Below, one piece after another: positions 60,671 to 64,000 of a DNA stretch of 64,000 nucleotides (the first letter of the stretch is position 1; each line of letters starts with the position of its first letter). Source of the stretch: AP-15 sp963747735 (lineage in GTDB: Bacteria > Pseudomonadota > Alphaproteobacteria > ATCC43930 > CGMCC-115725). The stretch is from positions 434,001 to 498,000 of the forward strand of contig CAVVGE010000007.1 of the NCBI GenBank assembly GCA_963747735.1, given 5' to 3'. The notes under the pieces were generated by a model. That model did no database searches and was not told the DNA's origin. It worked only from the letters and a program-made list of their open reading frames with translations. A program made the position numbers and the translations under genes.

Positions 60671-60715
60671 CAGGATCTGGCTCTCGCGGCGCCGCCGGGG
60701 AGGTTTCGGGCGCGC

Positions 60716-62167
60716 CTAACCCAGGGCCGCGCGTGTTTCCTGGCGGCGCAAGGCGCGGCCCGGCCGGTCGCCCGAGGGCTTGCCGCCGGACCAGACCGGG
60801 CGGCCGTTGACAAAGACGTGGTCGATGCCGGCCGCCGGGACCGCCGGCTTCTCAAAGGTCGCGCGGTCGATGACCGTCGCCGGGTCGAACACCGTGATGT
60901 CGGCATAGGCCCCGGCGGCGATGGCCCCGCGCCCGGCAAGGCCAAAGCGGGCGGCGCTGAGCCCGGTCATCTTGCGCACCGCCTCTTCGAGGGGGAAGAG
61001 CCCCAGATCGCGGCAATAATGGCCGAGGACGCGCGGGAACGTGCCCCACAGCCGCGGGTGCGGGTGAATGTCGTGCGGCAACCCGTCGGAGCCGACCATC
61101 GTGTGCGGAAAGCTGAGGACACGCTGCACATCGGGCTCGTCCATCATCCAATAGACGGCACCGGCCGGCAGCAGCCGCGCGACCGCATCGGTGATCGCGA
61201 CCCCCCAATCGGCGGCGATCGCAGCGAGCTCGCGCCCGGCCATTTCAGGCGCGCTCTTCGACCAGGTGACCAGCACTTTCGAGGCGCGCCCGGCCTGTGC
61301 CGCGGTCAGCACCGTCGAGGAGGCGATATAGGGATAGCAGTCGAGCCCGGCTTCCTGCGCGCCGATCGCCGCGGCGATCACCGGCAAGGTTTCGGCGGTG
61401 CGGCCGAAATTGGCGCGGCCGATCGTCTTGTGGTGCGAGATCACCACCGGCACGCCGGCAGCCCGGCCGACGGCAAAGCTCTCGTCGAGGCTGTCGAGCA
61501 CCCGGTCGCCTTCGTTGCGCATATGCGTCGTGTAGAGCGCGCCCGCCGGCCGCAGCAGCGCCGCCAACGCCTCGATCTCGGCCGGGGGCGCGTGCTCGGC
61601 CGGGGCATAGGCGAGCCCGCTCGACAGGCCGATGGCGCCGGCGTCGAGCGCCTCCTGCAGCAATTCGCGCATCCGGGCGAGCTCGGCCACCTCGGCCGGG
61701 CGGTCGAGCGTCGTCATCGCGCCGACGCGCAAGGTCGAATGGCCGACGAGGCAGGCGGCATTGATCGCCGGCGGGTCGCGGTCGAGTGCCGCGAGGTAAT
61801 CGGCAAACCGCCGATAGCGGTAATCTGCGTGGTCGCCGATCAGGTCGAGCGGCGGCGGCGGCGCATGGTCGATCGCGAGTGGTGCGAGGCTGATCCCGCA
61901 ATTGCCGGTGACGACCGTGGTCACCCCCTGGCTCGCCTTTGCCGCCATCTCGGGGGTGGCGAGCAGCGCGCGGTCGTCATGGGTGTGCACATCGATAAAG
62001 CCGGGTGCGACGATCCTGCCCGACACATCGATCTCGCGCGCGCCCTCGGTCTTGGCGACGTTGCCGATTTCGGCGATGCGGTCGCCCAGGATCGCGACAT
62101 CGGCGCGAAACCGCGGCCGCCCGCTGCCGTCGATCACCTCGCCGCCGCGCAAAATCAAGTCGGTCAT
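60716..62167 (-). CDS. N-acyl-D-amino-acid deacylase family amidohydrolase
   Basis: A 483-residue amidohydrolase of the D-aminoacylase group. It starts MTDLILRGGEVIDGSG and has the metal motif GFIDVHTHDDRALL, the group marker TTVVTGNCGISLAPL, GAIGLSSGLAYAPAEHA, the metal-site His regions THMRNEGDRV and VISHHKTIG, and the catalytic Asp in MVGSDGLPHDIHPHPRLWG. The C-terminal beta domain ends GIDHVFVNGRPVW. It hydrolyses N-acyl-D-amino acids or related amides. The next amidohydrolase upstream is 48 bp away in the same direction. Confidence 0.9.
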   Translation of the reverse strand: MTDLILRGGEVIDGSGRPRFRADVAILGDRIAEIGNVAKTEGAREIDVSGRIVAPGFIDVHTHDDRALLATPEMAAKASQGVTTVVTGNCGISLAPLAIDHAPPPPLDLIGDHADYRYRRFADYLAALDRDPPAINAACLVGHSTLRVGAMTTLDRPAEVAELARMRELLQEALDAGAIGLSSGLAYAPAEHAPPAEIEALAALLRPAGALYTTHMRNEGDRVLDSLDESFAVGRAAGVPVVISHHKTIGRANFGRTAETLPVIAAAIGAQEAGLDCYPYIASSTVLTAAQAGRASKVLVTWSKSAPEMAGRELAAIAADWGVAITDAVARLLPAGAVYWMMDEPDVQRVLSFPHTMVGSDGLPHDIHPHPRLWGTFPRVLGHYCRDLGLFPLEEAVRKMTGLSAARFGLAGRGAIAAGAYADITVFDPATVIDRATFEKPAVPAAGIDHVFVNGRPVWSGGKPSGDRPGRALRRQETRAALG

Positions 62168-62215
62168 GATCGCGTCACTCCGTAGTGCGTATCGCCGATC
62201 GCGGCACGGCAGCCC

Positions 62216-63328
62216 TCATGCGTCGAAGCCATAGAGGCGGGCGGCGTTGCCGCGGGTGATCTTGAACCGGTCCGCGGCGCTGGCGTCCTTGAAGTCGCGC
62301 TCGACCACTTCCTGCGAATGCGGCCAGGACGAAGCCTGGTGCGGATAATCGGACGACCACATCATCCGGTCGACGCCGATAAAGCTGCGGTTGGCGACCC
62401 CGACATAGTCGTCGATATAGGTGCACCACATCTGGCGACGGAAATATTCGCTCGGCTTCAGCTTTAGCTTGAACCCCGAAGCAATGCGCGAGCGCTCGAA
62501 CAGCCGGTCCATGCGTTGCAAATAATAAGGCAGCCAGCCGCAATTGTTTTCCGCCGAGACGATCTGCAATTCCGGGAAGCGGTCGAGCACGCCGGAAAAA
62601 ATCAGCACGCTGAACGAGCGCTCGACCTCGTGCGACAAGACCGTCGTGCGCATATAGCGCTCGCCCCAATTCCACTGGCTCTCCATGCCCATGCCGGTGA
62701 TCGCGTGCAGGCTGACCGGCATCTTCAATGCTTGCGCCGCCGCCCAGAACGGATCGTAAATGTCAGAGCTGTACGGCCGGTCTTCGGGCGGCGAGCACCA
62801 GACCATCGCGCCCTTGAGCCCGAGCTTGGCGCAGCGTTCGAGCTCGCGCGCCCCGGCCTTGGGATCGTAAAGCGAAATCATCGGCAGCCCGGCCATGTGC
62901 TTTTTGTCGTAGCTCACATATTCGGCGAGCCAATCATTGTAGGCGCGAAAGCAATCGGCCTGGAGACCGGCGTCCTCGAGCCAGAAGATGCGAAAGCCGA
63001 GTGTCGTGTAAAGGACATCGGCCTCGACCCCGTCGAGCGCGTTGTCCTTTTGCCGCTCGGCCGGGTCCCAGCCGCCGGCGCGGGCGTCGGCGTAGGTGGC
63101 CTTGGTCAAAAAGCCGGCCAACTCCTCGGGGCTCTTGCCGGCGGCGAGCCCGATCCCGATCGGGTGCGGTGCATGGCCCTCATAAATAAAATAGGCGCCT
63201 TCGCGGCCCGGCGGGTCGATGACGAGGCGCGGCGCCCGGTCGCGATATTGCTTGTCCACCCGCGAGGTCCACAAATCGGGCGGCTCGCTGACATGCGAAT
63301 CAGCCGAGATCAGCTTATATTCCGCCAT
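62216..63328 (-). CDS. Amidohydrolase 2 family (ACMSD-like) metal-dependent hydrolase
   Basis: A 370-residue TIM-barrel protein (PF04909). ATG 63328 is preceded by GGGAGG and opens with AEYKLISADSHVSEPPDLW, carrying the DxH metal motif. Later blocks are KGAMVWCSPPEDRPYSSDIY, VSLHAITGMG (His), SAENNCGWLPYYLQRMD and MMWSSDYPHQASSWP with the catalytic Asp. Proteins of this layout act as hydrolases or decarboxylases on aromatic or amide substrates. It probably shares a transcript with the D-aminoacylase and is divergent from the molybdoenzyme gene. Confidence 0.88.
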   Translation of the reverse strand: MAEYKLISADSHVSEPPDLWTSRVDKQYRDRAPRLVIDPPGREGAYFIYEGHAPHPIGIGLAAGKSPEELAGFLTKATYADARAGGWDPAERQKDNALDGVEADVLYTTLGFRIFWLEDAGLQADCFRAYNDWLAEYVSYDKKHMAGLPMISLYDPKAGARELERCAKLGLKGAMVWCSPPEDRPYSSDIYDPFWAAAQALKMPVSLHAITGMGMESQWNWGERYMRTTVLSHEVERSFSVLIFSGVLDRFPELQIVSAENNCGWLPYYLQRMDRLFERSRIASGFKLKLKPSEYFRRQMWCTYIDDYVGVANRSFIGVDRMMWSSDYPHQASSWPHSQEVVERDFKDASAADRFKITRGNAARLYGFDA

Positions 63329-63476
63329 CTTGCCATCCTCCCGAAGAACCCGCCGATGCTGCCACGGCATTCCGCCCCGTTTTTACGATAGATGAGCCGT
63401 CGCCGCCGCGTCCAGGCGCGTTTCCGTTTCGCCTGAAACGGCCCTAAAATCGTCCGGCGCTGCGGGAGGTCGTGTT

Positions 63477-64000
63477 TTGGAAACAGTGCGGGTGGTGTGC
63501 GCGCATGATTGCCCCGACATGTGCTCGCTGTTGGCGCGGGTCGAGAACGGGCGGGTGGTAAGGATCGACGGCGATCCCGACCATCCGTTCACCGCCGGGT
63601 TTGCCTGCGCCAAGGTCAACCGCGACGCCGAGCTTGTGCATTCGCCCGAACGCCTCAAAACCCCGCTGCGCCGGGTCGGGCCGAAGGGGACAGGCCAATT
63701 TGCGCCGATAAGCTGGGACGAGGCGCTCGACGAGATCGTCGCGCGCTGGTGGGCGATCATCGCCGAATCGGGGCCGCTGGCGATCCTCGGCTACGCCTAC
63801 AGCGCGCATCAGGGGCAGTTGAACCGCGGCCTCGTCAACGGCCTCTTTCATGCGCTCGGCACCAGCCGGCTGCGCGCCGGGACGGTGTGCGACACCTGCT
63901 GCGAGACCGCCTGGGACATGACCGTGGGGCCGATCGGCGGCGCCGACCCGGAGGCGGTCGTGGATTCCGACCTGGTGGTCGCCTGGGGCGCCGACCTCGT
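63477..64000 (+). CDS. Molybdopterin-dependent oxidoreductase, N-terminal fragment
   Basis: The first 174 residues of a bis-MGD molybdoenzyme, cut by the window edge. TTG 63477 follows GGGAGG; later GTGs are alternatives. The 4Fe-4S cysteines are Cys8, Cys12, Cys16 (CAHDCPDMC) and Cys44 (GFACAKV), followed by SPERLKTPLRRVG, PISWDEALDEIVARW and GTVCDTCCETAWD. This is the DMSO-reductase superfamily, in the group of cytoplasmic enzymes without a Tat signal (formate-dehydrogenase- or assimilatory-like). Substrate cannot be assigned. It is divergent from the amidohydrolase, with 148 bp between starts. Confidence 0.9.
   Translation, partial: METVRVVCAHDCPDMCSLLARVENGRVVRIDGDPDHPFTAGFACAKVNRDAELVHSPERLKTPLRRVGPKGTGQFAPISWDEALDEIVARWWAIIAESGPLAILGYAYSAHQGQLNRGLVNGLFHALGTSRLRAGTVCDTCCETAWDMTVGPIGGADPEAVVDSDLVVAWGADL

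Overview
The window is a piece of a high-GC chromosome, most likely from an alphaproteobacterium, perhaps Rhodospirillales- or Rhizobiales-like. This rests on family content, not on a marker gene: a ChvI/ChvG-like two-component pair, a DUF1491 protein, a two-domain dCTP deaminase, a RibB protein with a degenerate GTP cyclohydrolase II half, tad pilin-like genes, a DUF6285 protein next to an APH-fold kinase, and many CoA-transferase, acyl-CoA ligase and amidohydrolase genes. I see no rRNA, tRNA, CRISPR array, intact insertion sequence or replication origin. Both edges cut genes: an RND efflux pump on the left and a molybdopterin oxidoreductase on the right.

Layout. 1-3614: an RND pump operon on the minus strand, then an SDR/hydrolase pair and an EthD-like protein. 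3615-6100: a secreted phosphoesterase behind a three-repeat Pho-box-like site. 6106-17666: catabolic enzymes (CoA transferase, luciferase-like monooxygenase, M20 amidase, hydrolases) with toxin-antitoxin genes in several states: a truncated antitoxin (1583), an intact antitoxin beside a decayed ParE toxin (9193-9703), and an intact RHH-MazF pair with a palindromic operator candidate (11075-11723). 17670-20800: a visibly AT-richer two-gene cassette, a reverse transcriptase followed by a PIN-domain nuclease, with tandem repeats upstream. This is the best candidate for an undescribed defence system. 20815-34362: amidohydrolase, CoA transferase, greB, YjbQ, HAD, amine oxidase, GGT, a secreted EndoU-like RNase with an overlapping partner gene, NUDIX, and three tandem MFS paralogues. 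34904-41263: a plus-strand operon for acyl-CoA metabolism (acyl-CoA ligase, SDR, APH-like kinase, DUF6285, RibB, MFS). 41489-46604: MlaC, MsrA, an MFS exporter, an acyl-CoA-dehydrogenase-like flavoprotein and small secreted proteins. 46930-49867: a three-gene TadG/TadE/TadE cluster. 50107-57024: two lipoprotein-like genes and two consecutive response regulator/histidine kinase pairs. 57028-64000: dCTP deaminase, cysteine synthase, a DUF4160/DUF2442 pair, D-aminoacylase, an amidohydrolase and the molybdoenzyme.

Two properties run through the window. Five otherwise intact genes (RibD-like, amidohydrolase, CoA transferase, amine oxidase, MFS) each carry one apparent 1-nt frameshift between about 17.3 and 30.8 kb, which could be clustered sequencing errors or recent pseudogenes. 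Short tandem duplications of 15-26 bp recur at gene ends and between genes, two of them across stop codons. Dispersed palindromic repeats of two kinds also occur, one of them translated in frame inside the DUF6285 gene.

All calls come from reading the sequence and from memory of protein families; no database search was run.
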